This document shows, piece after piece, positions 9,564 to 17,471 of a stretch of DNA of 64,000 nt (position 1 is its first letter; the number at the start of each line of letters is the position of its first letter). The notes under the pieces are model-generated. The model searched no databases. It was given only the letters and a program-made list of their open reading frames with translations, and was not told the DNA's origin. The translations under genes and the position numbers were made by a program. This stretch comes from Thalassococcus arenae (GTDB lineage Bacteria; Pseudomonadota; Alphaproteobacteria; Rhodobacterales; Rhodobacteraceae), in NCBI RefSeq assembly GCF_019104745.1, contig NZ_JAHRWL010000001.1, positions 1,841,001 to 1,905,000 of the forward strand. Reading direction: 5' to 3'.

Positions 9564-9571
9564 TTAACCAT
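9564..9571 (+). promoter_or_regulatory. Possible CtrA half-site
   Basis: TTAACCAT is the half-site motif reported for CtrA in Rhodobacteraceae. It lies in the 75-bp divergent gap between trpS and the rhomboid-like gene. Eight bases alone are weak evidence. Confidence 0.25.
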
Positions 9572-9602
9572 GCCCCCAACCGCCGTCAAGAAAGGTCCCC
9601 CG

Positions 9603-10289
9603 ATGCCGTCCGCGCATGACGAACCGCCGCTGAACCCGCTGCCGCCGGTGGTGGTGGTCCTGTTCCTGCTGATCGTCGGTGTCGAAGCGGCGTTTTCGCT
9701 GGGCGCGCGGGGGCTGATCGGGGGGCCGGGCGCGGTGGGCTGGCGGCTGGAGGCGGCCGAGACCTATGGCATTTCCGGCCCGGTGATCGGCTGGATGATC
9801 GAAACCGGCCGCTGGCCTGCCGAGCACCTTATGCGCTTCGTCACCTACCCGTTCGTGCACGGCACCTTCACGCATGCGCTGTTCGCGGGTGTGATCCTGC
9901 TGGCGATGGGCAAGATGGTGGCCGAGGCGGCAGGGCAGCTGGTGGTGCTGGCGGTCTTCGTGCTGGCGGGGGTGGTCGGCGCGCTGGTCTTCGGGCTGGT
10001 GCTGGACACGCGCATGGTGCTGGTCGGAGCCTTTCCGCCGGTCTACGGGCTGATCGGGGCGTTCACCTACCTGCTCTGGGTGCGACTGGGGCAGGTCGGT
10101 GCGCCGCAGATCCGCGCGTTTTCGCTGATCGGTGTGCTGATGGTGCTGCAACTGGTCTTCGGTCTGTTCTTCGACGCGGCGCCCGGCTGGATCGCCGATC
10201 TGAGCGGCTTTGCCGCCGGGTTCGGGCTGAGCGTGGTTCTGGTGCCGGGCGGCTGGACGCGCCTGCTGGAGCGTTTGCGGCGGCCGTGA
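9603..10289 (+). CDS. Rhomboid-fold membrane protein, probably not a protease
   Basis: A 228-residue protein with six or seven hydrophobic segments and a rhomboid-type topology. The motif FVTYPFVHGTFTHALFAGVILL corresponds to the TM2 region. In active rhomboids TM4 has GxSG; here the matching sequence is VGAFPPVYGLIGA, with proline at the serine position. The TM6 histidine in AHxxG is aspartate (IADLSGFAAGFG). Both catalytic residues are therefore missing, as in iRhoms and derlins. The start at 9603 follows an AAGAAAGG site; a longer frame upstream is a shadow of trpS. Confidence 0.7.
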   Translation: MPSAHDEPPLNPLPPVVVVLFLLIVGVEAAFSLGARGLIGGPGAVGWRLEAAETYGISGPVIGWMIETGRWPAEHLMRFVTYPFVHGTFTHALFAGVILLAMGKMVAEAAGQLVVLAVFVLAGVVGALVFGLVLDTRMVLVGAFPPVYGLIGAFTYLLWVRLGQVGAPQIRAFSLIGVLMVLQLVFGLFFDAAPGWIADLSGFAAGFGLSVVLVPGGWTRLLERLRRP

Positions 10290-10293
10290 GGGG

Positions 10294-11778
10294 CTAGAAC
10301 AGCGCCTCGGGCACGAACCGCCCAAGACGCGACGGGGGTGTTGTTTCAGGGATCGGCAGCGGCAGAACGGGACTGAGCCGGTCGGCGGGTTCGGCGGCGG
10401 CATTGGCCAGTGCCGCCTGACGCCAGGTGGCGGCGCGGCGGGGGTCGTGGGCCTGCAGATGCGGGCCCAGCCATTTCGCGGCCAGCCTTTCATGCAGCGC
10501 TGCGACGGCGGCGGCATCCGTGAAGGCGACCGAAGCTTCGGTATCCCAGCACATCGACCGGCCGTTCAAGTTTGCCGACCCGACCAGTCCGAAATCGCCA
10601 TCGATCAGAACGACCTTGGAATGCACGTAGATCGGCCCGGCGCCGGCAATGGCCGGGCGGCCTTCGGGTGCGGGCAGAGACTGAGCAGGCGTGACCAACG
10701 CCAGCCTGTCGCCGAAAGCCTGTGCCAGCCTGTGCAGCGCGCGGGTCTGCAGCGCCATGCCGTGGCGCAGGTCCCAGCCGGTGGTGTCGCCGAACAGCAG
10801 GCGTTCGGGTGCCGCGGGCAGCAGCAGAACAAGTTGCAGGTCGGGCGCCGCGGCGGAGGCGCGTGCCAGGGCCTCGGCGATCGGGACGTGACGCAGGAAC
10901 TGGGTTTCTGCGTAGATCCAGTGGCGCGCGTTCGAGAACGTCTCGATCAGCAGGGTTTCGTGATCCCGAACCAGCGGTTTCGGGCCAAGCGCGGCAAGCC
11001 CGCGGCGCGGCGTGGTCAACGTGCGCACGAGGCGCAATTCGGGGCGGCTCTGGCGACGGATGGCGGTATCGATGCGGCTGGCCCCGTCGCCGAAGTTTTC
11101 GGCACCGGCCTCGATGGCCATGTTCCAGCAGGTGGCGAAATGGCTGTCCAGCGCGGCGGCGAAATCGGTGTCCGCGATCTGCATCGACACATCGTGCCAG
11201 GTGTCTTCGGGCAAACGGGTATGGCCTGGATCGTCAAAGCGGCGTTCGTCGATATCCAGCCCGCCGATCACGCAAAGTGCGCCGTCGGCGACCGCGAATT
11301 TCTGGTGCAAGGTCGCGGGGCGCAGGGGCGTCGGCGCCTTGAGGGCATGGCGTTGCAGCGCCGTCAGCGGCATGTCGCTGCGCGCCAGCCGGTCGCGGGC
11401 CTTGCGCAGCATCGGCCGGGCCAGTGCGCGCCACAGCGGTCCGGCGGCCTGGCCGTGGGGGGCGCAAAGAACCTGTGTATCGCCGGTCGCCGTATCGGCG
11501 AAACCGGTCGCGGCGGCCCAGGCCTGGCGGTGCAGATCCGGGGCGAGGAGCGGATCGAAATCGGCCAGCAGGATGCGGATGCGCACGCCGCGACGGGCGG
11601 TCCAGGTGATCAGGTCGGCCCAGTTTTCCAGGCCACGTTCGCGCAGGTCGGGGCGGCGCAGGCGGGTCTTGGGATCGAAGATGCGGAACGACAGGAAAAC
11701 GTGGTCTTGTGCGCCGGACACCAGGGCTTCGAAGGCGGGATAACCCTCGTCGGCGGTGATGAGCGGCGTCAGCGTCAT
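10294..11778 (-). CDS. Phospholipase D-like protein
   Basis: A 494-residue protein with two HKD motifs, HQKFAVAD (H158) and HSKVVLID (H386), each followed by a G(G/S) strand (VIGGLDID and LVGSANLNGRS). This is the two-domain architecture of the PLD/cardiolipin synthase superfamily. There is no N-terminal membrane helix, unlike typical cardiolipin synthases, so it is more likely a soluble phosphatidyltransferase or phosphodiesterase. Its start overlaps the murJ stop in an ATGA, which indicates translational coupling. Confidence 0.85.
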   Translation of the reverse strand: MTLTPLITADEGYPAFEALVSGAQDHVFLSFRIFDPKTRLRRPDLRERGLENWADLITWTARRGVRIRILLADFDPLLAPDLHRQAWAAATGFADTATGDTQVLCAPHGQAAGPLWRALARPMLRKARDRLARSDMPLTALQRHALKAPTPLRPATLHQKFAVADGALCVIGGLDIDERRFDDPGHTRLPEDTWHDVSMQIADTDFAAALDSHFATCWNMAIEAGAENFGDGASRIDTAIRRQSRPELRLVRTLTTPRRGLAALGPKPLVRDHETLLIETFSNARHWIYAETQFLRHVPIAEALARASAAAPDLQLVLLLPAAPERLLFGDTTGWDLRHGMALQTRALHRLAQAFGDRLALVTPAQSLPAPEGRPAIAGAGPIYVHSKVVLIDGDFGLVGSANLNGRSMCWDTEASVAFTDAAAVAALHERLAAKWLGPHLQAHDPRRAATWRQAALANAAAEPADRLSPVLPLPIPETTPPSRLGRFVPEALF

Positions 11779-13331
11779 GGCGTTCCGTTTCGTCCGCGCC
11801 GGAAGGCGGCGCGCAGTTCCTGCATCGAGAAGGCGCCCAGGACCTGCCCGGCGATACCGTAGGACAGGATGCCCACCGCGAGAAGAAGCACAAGGGCCGG
11901 GACGCGCCAGCCGGCCATCACGAGGGCCGGGCCGAGCGCCCAGGCGGCTGCAAGCAGGGCGGCCCCCATCGCCGCCGATGCCGCGCAGATGCGGATCAGT
12001 CGCGCGCGGAACCGGGCGTCGAAGCGCGCCACGTCACCCAGTTTTCGCGCGCCGCCGGCCAGCAGCCAGACCATGATCCACGCCGCGGCCGAAGTGGCGA
12101 TGGCGGGCGCGTACCAACCCAGAACCGGGGCCAGGCCGATGGCCAAAGCGGCATTGACCAGCATCGCCCAGACGGCGTAGCGGAACGGCGTGCGGGTGTC
12201 CTCGCGGGCGAAAAACACTGGCTGCAGAACCTTTTGCAGGACGAAGGCCGGCAGGCCGAGGCCGTAGATCGCGACGGCAAAGGCAATGGCCGCGCTGTCC
12301 GCGGCGGTGGTCTGTCCCCGTTCGAACAGCACCGCGACGATGGGCAGCGGGATCACCACCAGCGCGACGGCGGCGGGGATGGTGAGGGCGAGGCTCAGCT
12401 CTCCGGCGCGGGAAAAGGCGGCGCGGCCGCCATTGTGATCTTCGGCCTTGAGACGGCGCGACAGGTCGGGCAGCAGCACGATGCCGACGGCGATCCCGAC
12501 CACGCCGAGGGGCAGCTGGTAGAGGCGGTCGGCGGCGTATAACCAACTGACGGCCTTGTCGAAATGCGACGCGACCTGCTGGCCGACCAGCAGGTTGATC
12601 TGCATGACGCCGCCGGCCAGGGCGGCGGGAATGGCGATCATCGTCAGGTGCTTGAGGTCCGAGGTCAGGCGCGGGCGGGCGGGGCGCAGGCGGATGCCGG
12701 CGCGGTCGGCGGCGATCCAGACCAGCGCCAGTTGGGCGATGCCCGCGACAGGTACGGTCCAGACCAGCCAGGTGATGACAGAGCCGCCCAGCCATGCTGC
12801 CAAGCTCATGGAAACAATGACAAAAATATTCAGAAAGACGGGTGCGGCGGCGGCGGCGGCGAAGCGGCCGGTGGCGTTCAGCGCACCGGAAAACAGCGCG
12901 GCGAGCGAGATGAAGACGATATAGGGAAAGATCACCCTTCCATAGCCCACGGTCAGGTCGAACCGGGTGTCGGCGGCAAAGCCGCCGGCGGTGGCCCAGA
13001 CGAAGGCAGGCATGAAGACCAGCGCCAGCCCGGTCAGCGCCAGAAGCACCAGCGCCAGCCCGTTCATGGCGTTCTGGGCAAACGCCATCGGATCCTCGTC
13101 GCCCTCGTACTTCTTTGAAAACATGGGCACAAAAGCCGCGTTGAAGGCGCCTTCGGCAAAGAAGCGGCGAAACATGTTGGGCAGGCGGAAGGCGGCGACG
13201 AAGGCATCCATCACCGGGCCGGGGCCGATCAGGGTGAGGATCATGATCTCGCGCACCACGCCCAGAATACGCGAGGCGAGCGTCCAGACTCCGACCGTGA
13301 AGATGCCTGCGATGAGACGGATCGGTTTCAT
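11775..13331 (-). CDS. murJ: Lipid II flippase MurJ
   Basis: A 518-residue protein with 14 transmembrane segments of the MviN/MurJ family. The N-terminus has VWTLASRILGVVREIMI, with the conserved arginines that line the cavity, and FRLPNMFRRFFAEGAFNAAFVPMF is the family signature. MurJ moves lipid II across the inner membrane for peptidoglycan synthesis. In many alphaproteobacteria glnD, murJ and trpS are neighbours; here 5.4 kb separates murJ from glnD. Confidence 0.95.
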   Translation of the reverse strand: MKPIRLIAGIFTVGVWTLASRILGVVREIMILTLIGPGPVMDAFVAAFRLPNMFRRFFAEGAFNAAFVPMFSKKYEGDEDPMAFAQNAMNGLALVLLALTGLALVFMPAFVWATAGGFAADTRFDLTVGYGRVIFPYIVFISLAALFSGALNATGRFAAAAAAPVFLNIFVIVSMSLAAWLGGSVITWLVWTVPVAGIAQLALVWIAADRAGIRLRPARPRLTSDLKHLTMIAIPAALAGGVMQINLLVGQQVASHFDKAVSWLYAADRLYQLPLGVVGIAVGIVLLPDLSRRLKAEDHNGGRAAFSRAGELSLALTIPAAVALVVIPLPIVAVLFERGQTTAADSAAIAFAVAIYGLGLPAFVLQKVLQPVFFAREDTRTPFRYAVWAMLVNAALAIGLAPVLGWYAPAIATSAAAWIMVWLLAGGARKLGDVARFDARFRARLIRICAASAAMGAALLAAAWALGPALVMAGWRVPALVLLLAVGILSYGIAGQVLGAFSMQELRAAFRRGRNGTP

Positions 13332-14477
13332 GCCTGCCCTGCCGATGTTTCAGCAAGCCTTACCGGATCACAGGGGCGCGTAAAAGGGGCGCGCGGTGGG
13401 TAACGGAGCGCGCGGTGGCCCGGGGCGGCGCGGTGGCGGGGCAATCCGTCCTGTTCGGCGCGCGTTCGGTACGGATTGCCGGGGGGTGGTTTCGGGCGTT
13501 TCGGGCGGCTGCCGCACCAATCCGTCCGATTCGGCCGGAAATCGGGACGGATTGCCGGATGCTTGCGGTCCGACGGGTGTTGCGTGGCGCAACAGCCGTT
13601 AACCTTTGCCGCGATAGGCGGGGCCGGGGGCCGGTTCGGGCTTCGTGTACCGGGTGGGTCGACACGCGCGGTCGGGGTCGGCTGGCGAGGCTGCCTCTGG
13701 CTCCGGTCGCCGGCCTGGTGTTCTTGCAAGGCGGGACATCCGGCTTCGAGCATCGCGAAACCCGGGGTCGCATTCGGTGATGTCCATCAACATTGCCACG
13801 TTCGCCCGGAAGGCGGCCGGGCCGGGTTTTCAAGGTTGCGTCACGGCGAATGGAGGTCGTCTTTGCGCATTGCGCGGACGTTCGTGGTTGTGATGCGGAG
13901 GGCGGCGGCTGCCCGGGGGCCGTCGAAGCGGCTGTTGCCCCGGGTGGGCGCGAGTGACCGGGTGTTTTCCTATTTCGGATTGTCGGGACGAAGAAGACGG
14001 TCGTTCAGAGCACCCAAGGCGCGGAATCGAGGGCCGCAGGCCCGCCGCGCCAGCGGTCATGCCAACGGCATGCCTGCGGCATGACCCGGCCCGATGGGCC
14101 GGCGCTTTGTCACCGTCTGCACCTTGCTCGGATCGAAGGCGGGATTGGCTGCGATAAAGCGCGGCAATTCGGCCCAAAGCTGCGCCGTCCCCCGGTCCGG
14201 CGCTGGCGCGGCTGAACCCGAACGTCCGCCAAGGGCTCGACCCCCCGCCATTTGCCAGCGGTGAGTGTCGGCGTGGTTCGGGTGGGTGTGGCGGCGGTCG
14301 CGGACCCACGAGCCGTGAAACGCGCCCCGTGCTGCCGTGTTGGGTCGGCGCTGCGGGGTGCGCGGTGTCCTCCCTGTGAATGACCGCCGCCGCGGGCACA
14401 GCATCCAGCCGGGGGTTGCTTTCGCAAAGCGAATTGGAATTATGGATATCCTGAGTTTTCGCAATGGATGGCCCGCG
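13332..14477. other. 1.1-kb region without a credible gene
   Basis: Several long open frames occur on both strands, but their products are rich in Arg, Pro and Gly, lack domains and look like GC-driven shadows. Visible structure consists of a duplicated GCGCGCGGTGG (13390 and 13408), two related inverted repeats (13440-13554), and a GTCATGCC/GGCATGAC inverted repeat (14056-14085). The right end should hold the lysR promoter. It may be a remnant of rearrangement between murJ and glnD. Confidence 0.5.
13440..13554. repeat. Two related inverted repeats
   Basis: Copy 1 pairs GGCAATCCGT (13440-13449) with ACGGATTGCC (13471-13480) across a 21-base loop. Copy 2 pairs CAATCCGTCC (13518-13527) with GGACGGATTG (13545-13554), and the inner bases also pair with small bulges. 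Both share CAATCCGT and face the same way, 77 bp apart, so they look like copies of one palindromic unit (REP-like) or a tandem regulatory site. Family unknown. Confidence 0.55.
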
Positions 14478-15404
14478 ATGGATATCACCCTGATCCGAAC
14501 ATTCCTGGAGGTCGCCGCCACCGGATCCTTCGTCAACGCCGCCGACCGGCTGTATGTCACGCAATCGGCGGTCAGCCTGCGGGTGCAGCGGCTGGAGGAC
14601 AGCCTGGGGAGGGCGCTGTTCACGCGCTCCAAGGCGGGGGCCGAGATGACCGCGGCGGGGCGCGAGTTCGAACGCTACGCGCTGTCGCTGATCAAGATCT
14701 GGGAAGAGGCCCGTCAGCAGGTCGCGATCCCCGAGGGGTTCACCGAAAGCCTGTCGATCGGGGCGCAGTATTCGCTGTGGCCGCGGCTGGGCTTTCGCTG
14801 GATCGACGCGCTGCGGGCCGCCCGGCCGTCGCTGAACATCCGCGCCGAACTGGGGATGCCCGACCGGCTGACGCGGTTCCTGATCGAGGGCGTGGTGCAG
14901 GCGGGGCTGTTGTACACGCCGCAGCTGCGCCCGGGCCTGGCGGTGGAAAAGCTGATGGAGGAGGAGCTGCTGCTGGTGGCGGCCTGGCCGGACGCGGATT
15001 ACGAGACGGACCTGGCCGGGCGCTATGCCTTTGTCGACTGGGGGCCGGAATTCGTGATGGCCCATGCGCTGCATCTGCCCGAGCTGACCAATCCGGGCCT
15101 GACCCTGTCGCTGGGGGCGCTGGGAGCGGATTATATCCGCAACCGCGGCATGGCGGCCTATCTGCCGGCGCGGTATGTCAAACGGTTCCTGGACAGCGGC
15201 GAATTGCACCTGGTGCCCGATGCGCCGATCTTTCCCTACCCGGTCTGGGCGGTCTGGCGCGAGGATCTGGATCACGATTTGCGGCAGGTTGCGGCGCAGG
15301 CGCTGCGCAACGTCGTGTCGGCGCTGAGCGCGGATCAGCATAAGGTACGGACCGATCTGGACAATCTCAGCGAAGACGAGATCGAAGTGCTGGGGCAGGC
15401 GTGA
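14478..15404 (+). CDS. LysR-family transcriptional regulator
   Basis: A 308-residue protein. The winged HTH occupies residues 1-60 (MDITLIRTFLEVAATGSFVN, then ADRLYVTQSAVSLRVQRLE), with an effector-binding domain after it. The ATG at 14478 gives the standard LysR N-terminus; an in-frame ATG at 14442 adds 12 residues with no homology. It reads toward the DUF481 gene 141 bp downstream, which could be a target. Effector unknown. Confidence 0.88.
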   Translation: MDITLIRTFLEVAATGSFVNAADRLYVTQSAVSLRVQRLEDSLGRALFTRSKAGAEMTAAGREFERYALSLIKIWEEARQQVAIPEGFTESLSIGAQYSLWPRLGFRWIDALRAARPSLNIRAELGMPDRLTRFLIEGVVQAGLLYTPQLRPGLAVEKLMEEELLLVAAWPDADYETDLAGRYAFVDWGPEFVMAHALHLPELTNPGLTLSLGALGADYIRNRGMAAYLPARYVKRFLDSGELHLVPDAPIFPYPVWAVWREDLDHDLRQVAAQALRNVVSALSADQHKVRTDLDNLSEDEIEVLGQA

Positions 15405-15545
15405 TCCATAAGCGATATTCAGCTGAAACATATTTATTTTGAATTTCACTTTCTCAAGGGGGGTTCCTATCTGACCGGTAGCAGCAATGCTCCCCGCCCT
15501 TTCTGAAGAGGGCAGGGTCACCTGGTTTTGGAAAAGGAAAGACCC

Positions 15546-16370
15546 ATGAACACATACGCCAAGCTGACCGCTTCGGTTCTGGCTCTGGCCGTCGCAGCGC
15601 CTGTCTATGCACAGGGCGCGCTGGTCGGGGTCGAAGATCTGGACGACCGTATCGACGATATCCAGGAAACCGTTTCGGACGACATGGACGAAGCGGAGGA
15701 TTCAGCCCGTTTCGGCTTCAACCAGTACCAGCAGGGCTGGTCCGGCAGTTTCTCGCTGGGCATCACGGCGACGTCGGGCAACACCGACACGGCCGACCTG
15801 TCGCTGGGTGGGCGCCTGCGCTATGGCAATGGCCCATGGAACCACACCCTGGGTGTGGCCGCCGAGGTCGCCGAAGACAACGGCGTGCGCAACAAGGAAG
15901 AGGCGTTCCTGACCTATGATGTGAACCGTTACTTCAACGACCGGTTCTACATGTTCGGTCTGGGCTCGGTGCGCTACGACAATTTCGGCACCAACGAATG
16001 GGATGCCTTCCTGGGTGTCGGTCCGGGCGTGCGCATCATCAACACGCCGAACAACGCCTGGCGCATCCAGGCCGGCCCGGGCGTGCGTTACCTCAAGGAC
16101 CAGCTGGGCGACGACACCACCGAAGTCGCCGGCATCGTGTCGTCGCGTTATTACCAGAAATTCACCGACACCGTGTTCCTGACCGCCGATACCGACGTGC
16201 TGTTTTCGGAGACCGATACGGTGGCGACCAACGAATTCGGCGTGAATTTCAAGGTGACCGACGTGCTGGCGACCCGGGTTTCGTTGCGGACCGAATACAC
16301 CGACACTCCGCTGCCGGGCTTCGAGGAGATGGATCACGCGGTCGGTCTGTCGCTGGTTTACGGGTTCTGA
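15546..16370 (+). CDS. DUF481 outer-membrane beta-barrel protein
   Basis: A 274-residue protein with a signal peptide (MNTYAKLTASVLALAVAAPVYAQ, cleavage after about residue 23). The mature part has alternating beta strands (WSGSFSLGITATSGNTDTAD, then LGGRLRYG) and a terminal phenylalanine, both typical of DUF481/YdiY barrels. The function of the family is not established; some members are induced by salt or acid. The upstream gap is AT-rich (15405-15460) and likely holds the promoter. A strong terminator follows. Confidence 0.85.
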   Translation: MNTYAKLTASVLALAVAAPVYAQGALVGVEDLDDRIDDIQETVSDDMDEAEDSARFGFNQYQQGWSGSFSLGITATSGNTDTADLSLGGRLRYGNGPWNHTLGVAAEVAEDNGVRNKEEAFLTYDVNRYFNDRFYMFGLGSVRYDNFGTNEWDAFLGVGPGVRIINTPNNAWRIQAGPGVRYLKDQLGDDTTEVAGIVSSRYYQKFTDTVFLTADTDVLFSETDTVATNEFGVNFKVTDVLATRVSLRTEYTDTPLPGFEEMDHAVGLSLVYGF

Positions 16371-16412
16371 AGAAAACCCGGTTCGGCACTGTCCCCATAC
16401 ACTGCCTTACTG

Positions 16413-16442
16413 GCCGGGTGGCGTTCGCCACCCGGCTTTTTC
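16413..16442 (+). terminator. Rho-independent terminator after DUF481 gene
   Basis: GCCGGGTGGC and GCCACCCGGC form a perfect 10-bp stem with a four-base loop, followed directly by TTTTTC. It lies 42 bp after the stop codon. Confidence 0.92.
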
Positions 16443-16454
16443 ATGCCTGGGAGA

Positions 16455-16532
16455 GGATAAAAAGGGGCAGGCCGGGCCGGACGCGGGAGTGTCGCCGGGG
16501 GGGCGGTTGAGTGACGTCCGGTCCAGCCTGCC
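16455..16532 (-). terminator. Terminator of the XRE-luxR-luxI operon
   Basis: Two 18-base arms (16466-16483 and 16515-16532) pair at 16 of 18 positions around a 31-base loop. On the minus strand the distal arm is followed by CCTTTTTATCC, so this reads as a large intrinsic terminator starting 10 bp after the luxI stop codon. The long loop is unusual for a simple terminator. Confidence 0.7.
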
Positions 16533-16541
16533 TCAGGGGGG

Positions 16542-17357
16542 TCAGCTGGCCAGCAGGCGGCGTGCCGCCGGGCGGATCATGCCGGCCTTTTCAAGCAGTT
16601 GCGCAAGCCGTCCCGCGGCGTCCCGATCTTCGGGCGTTTCGGCGGTGTCGATCAGGTCGCGGCAGTAATCCTCGAGCAGGGTCGGGCGTGCGTGCCGGGC
16701 CGGCGCCGGGGCCGGATCAGCGAGCGCCCGCGCGGTGGCGTCATCCACAAAGACGTTTCCCGTGATGCCCGCGAAGGCGCGGATGCGGTCGATGCGTTCG
16801 TCGGTGCAGTCGAGCAGCGCCGCCATCGCCGCGACCTTGCCCATCGGCTTGGTCGAGCCGACATAGCCGTAGGGCGCGCAGTCGGAGCGTTTCAGCACGC
16901 GGTTCATGATCGGATCGATCACGGTGACGATGTCGGTGATGCCGGAGTCGCGGGCGTATTCCAGCGAGGCCGCCATCAGTTCGCACGTGGCGTAGCTGAC
17001 CGAGTTGCGCGCCGAGCCGCGTTCCAGCACGTCGGTATCGACGCAGAAACGGGTGGATTCCCAGATCGTCGGGCTGCGCAGCGGCGGTTCGCCGTCGAGG
17101 ATGTCGTAGAAGACGTCGGACAGCATGTGCGGGCCGGTGGTCTGCAGGGCGCGCACGCAGGACACCACGCGACCGTTGTCGTTCAGGCCGATCACATAGG
17201 CCGGGTCGAGCGCATCGAACTGATCGACCTCGCGGCCGTTTTCGATTGTCACATCCCAGCCGAGCCTTTCCCCGAAGACCCGGGCGCGGAGCGCGAACAT
17301 TTCATCCAGCAGGCGCGTGTAGCGGTGCCGGTTCAAACCGTCGACAACAATAATCAT
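16542..17357 (-). CDS. luxI: LuxI-family acyl-homoserine lactone synthase
   Basis: A 271-residue protein. Invariant LuxI positions are all present: R24, F28, W34, D45, D48, R69, F83, E100 and R103 (motifs LRARVFGERLGW, DQFDALDP, CVRAL and WESTRF). These enzymes make acyl-HSL signals from SAM and acyl-ACP. Typical LuxI proteins end near 200-215 residues; this one continues for about 60 more, with a Pro/Ala-rich linker and a helical tail. The ATG overlaps the stop of an 11-codon upstream frame and sits in a hairpin arm. Confidence 0.93.
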   Translation of the reverse strand: MIIVVDGLNRHRYTRLLDEMFALRARVFGERLGWDVTIENGREVDQFDALDPAYVIGLNDNGRVVSCVRALQTTGPHMLSDVFYDILDGEPPLRSPTIWESTRFCVDTDVLERGSARNSVSYATCELMAASLEYARDSGITDIVTVIDPIMNRVLKRSDCAPYGYVGSTKPMGKVAAMAALLDCTDERIDRIRAFAGITGNVFVDDATARALADPAPAPARHARPTLLEDYCRDLIDTAETPEDRDAAGRLAQLLEKAGMIRPAARRLLAS

Positions 17358-17389
17358 GACCTTCTCCCGTTACTGAGTGCTTGAGTCAT
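17354..17389 (-). CDS. Possible 11-codon leader ORF before luxI
   Basis: The frame encodes MTQALSNGRRS and its TGA overlaps the luxI ATG in an ATGA, the same coupling seen between many genes of this window. Its own start codon lies in one arm, and the luxI start codon in the other arm, of a perfect 8-bp inverted repeat (17353-17360 and 17385-17392). The luxI ribosome binding site GGGAGAAGG is inside the loop and the leader. A ribosome on the leader would open the hairpin. Its own ribosome binding site (GCGGA) is weak. Confidence 0.35.
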   Translation of the reverse strand: MTQALSNGRRS

Positions 17390-17413
17390 GATCCGCTTTT
17401 CGCGAATGCGGGG

Positions 17414-17433
17414 CTATTGGGGAAATCCCGTAG
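17414..17433 (-). promoter_or_regulatory. Candidate LuxR-binding site upstream of luxI
   Basis: A 20-bp imperfect dyad, CTA at one end and TAG at the other around GGGA-TT-TCCC, 57 bp before the luxI start and between luxR and luxI. Length and position fit a lux-type box, but the symmetry is imperfect and the sequence differs from the Vibrio consensus. Confidence 0.3.
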
Positions 17434-17471
17434 GCGGATTTTCGGCGTGTTTCGACCGATATCAGCCGGGT

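Noticed and set aside
8541..9602. N-terminal extension of the rhomboid-like gene through trpS
   Set aside because: The upstream part is antisense to trpS; the ATG at 9603 has a ribosome binding site and gives the expected domain length.
13476..14084. Open frame of 202 codons on the plus strand in the murJ-lysR gap
   Set aside because: The product is rich in Arg, Gly and Pro with no domain or ribosome binding site, and similar frames exist on the other strand; treated as chance in GC-rich DNA.
13830..15521. Open frame of 563 codons on the minus strand
   Set aside because: It runs antisense through the LysR gene, which has a clear HTH and the expected length; the product is rich in Arg and Gln without a fold.
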